A stretch of DNA of 28,250 nt, from NCBI GenBank assembly GCA_023416965.1, contig JAEZGJ010000058.1, positions 1 to 28,250 of the forward strand, given 5' to 3'. This document shows positions 28,249 through 28,250 of this stretch, in pieces. The number at the start of each line of letters is the position of its first letter. The first letter of the stretch is position 1. Both the position numbers and the translations under genes were made by a program. Source of the stretch: Pseudomonadota bacterium. GTDB lineage: Bacteria > Pseudomonadota > Alphaproteobacteria > Rhizobiales > Phreatobacteraceae. Below the pieces are notes generated by a model. It had not been told where the DNA came from, did no database searches, and worked only from the letters and a program-made list of their open reading frames with translations.

Positions 28249-28250
28249 AA

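Noticed and set aside
1..28250. Mobile elements, CRISPR arrays, tRNA or rRNA genes
   Set aside because: No transposase, integrase, direct-repeat array or RNA-gene sequence was seen on either strand by reading; a covariance-model search was not possible.

Overview
The window is GC-rich, about 70% by eye, and gene-dense, with strong third-position GC bias. The protein families (TRAP transporters, LysR, alphaproteobacterial-type ceramide genes, DUF2938) and the dispersed palindrome at 451-498 point to an alphaproteobacterium, probably of the order Hyphomicrobiales (Rhizobiales). Species cannot be fixed from sequence alone. I saw no rRNA, tRNA, insertion sequence, phage gene or CRISPR array.

Left part (1-8370) looks like ordinary metabolism. 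It has the 3' end of an NTF2/SnoaL-like gene, a DUF2938 membrane protein, and a LysR regulator divergent from a catabolic operon. That operon encodes a COG4091-type dehydrogenase with a SAF domain, a three-part TRAP uptake system (DctP, DctQ, DctM) and two short-chain dehydrogenases. The substrate is unknown.

Right part (8590-28248) is the notable region. It appears to be a chromosomal cluster for making, decorating and exporting an inositol sphingolipid. Ceramide core: serine palmitoyltransferase (Spt, 8590), a dedicated acyl carrier protein (11846), a GNAT-like bacterial ceramide synthase (16247) and a CerR-like ceramide reductase (20065). A private fatty-acid module (ketosynthase plus two hot-dog proteins, 9851-11843) sits with the carrier protein. 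Inositol head group: inositol-3-phosphate synthase (18897), a CDP-alcohol phosphatidyltransferase (26621), a PgpA-type phosphatase (17380) and an Aur1-like PAP2 phosphotransferase (27328). In that order they give inositol-3-P, PI-phosphate, PI and inositol phosphorylceramide. Glycosylation: a GT32 enzyme of the fold used by yeast mannosyl-IPC synthase (12967), a GT4 enzyme (21067) and a GT-A-like enzyme (25675), with a CE4 deacetylase and a flippase-like UPF0104 protein. Export: LptF/LptG-type permeases co-transcribed with the GT32 gene and an LptB-type ATPase co-transcribed with inositol-3-phosphate synthase. No lptA, lptC or lptD is nearby, which suggests a dedicated Lpt-like sphingolipid exporter.

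The gene order links the parts. bCerS and pgpA overlap by ATGA; lptF, lptG and GT32 form one minus-strand unit; ino1 and lptB form another; cerR and GT4 diverge from ino1; and the two final head-group enzymes are adjacent. Family assignments rest on motifs read by eye. The pathway as a whole is an inference, and the cluster probably continues beyond the right edge.
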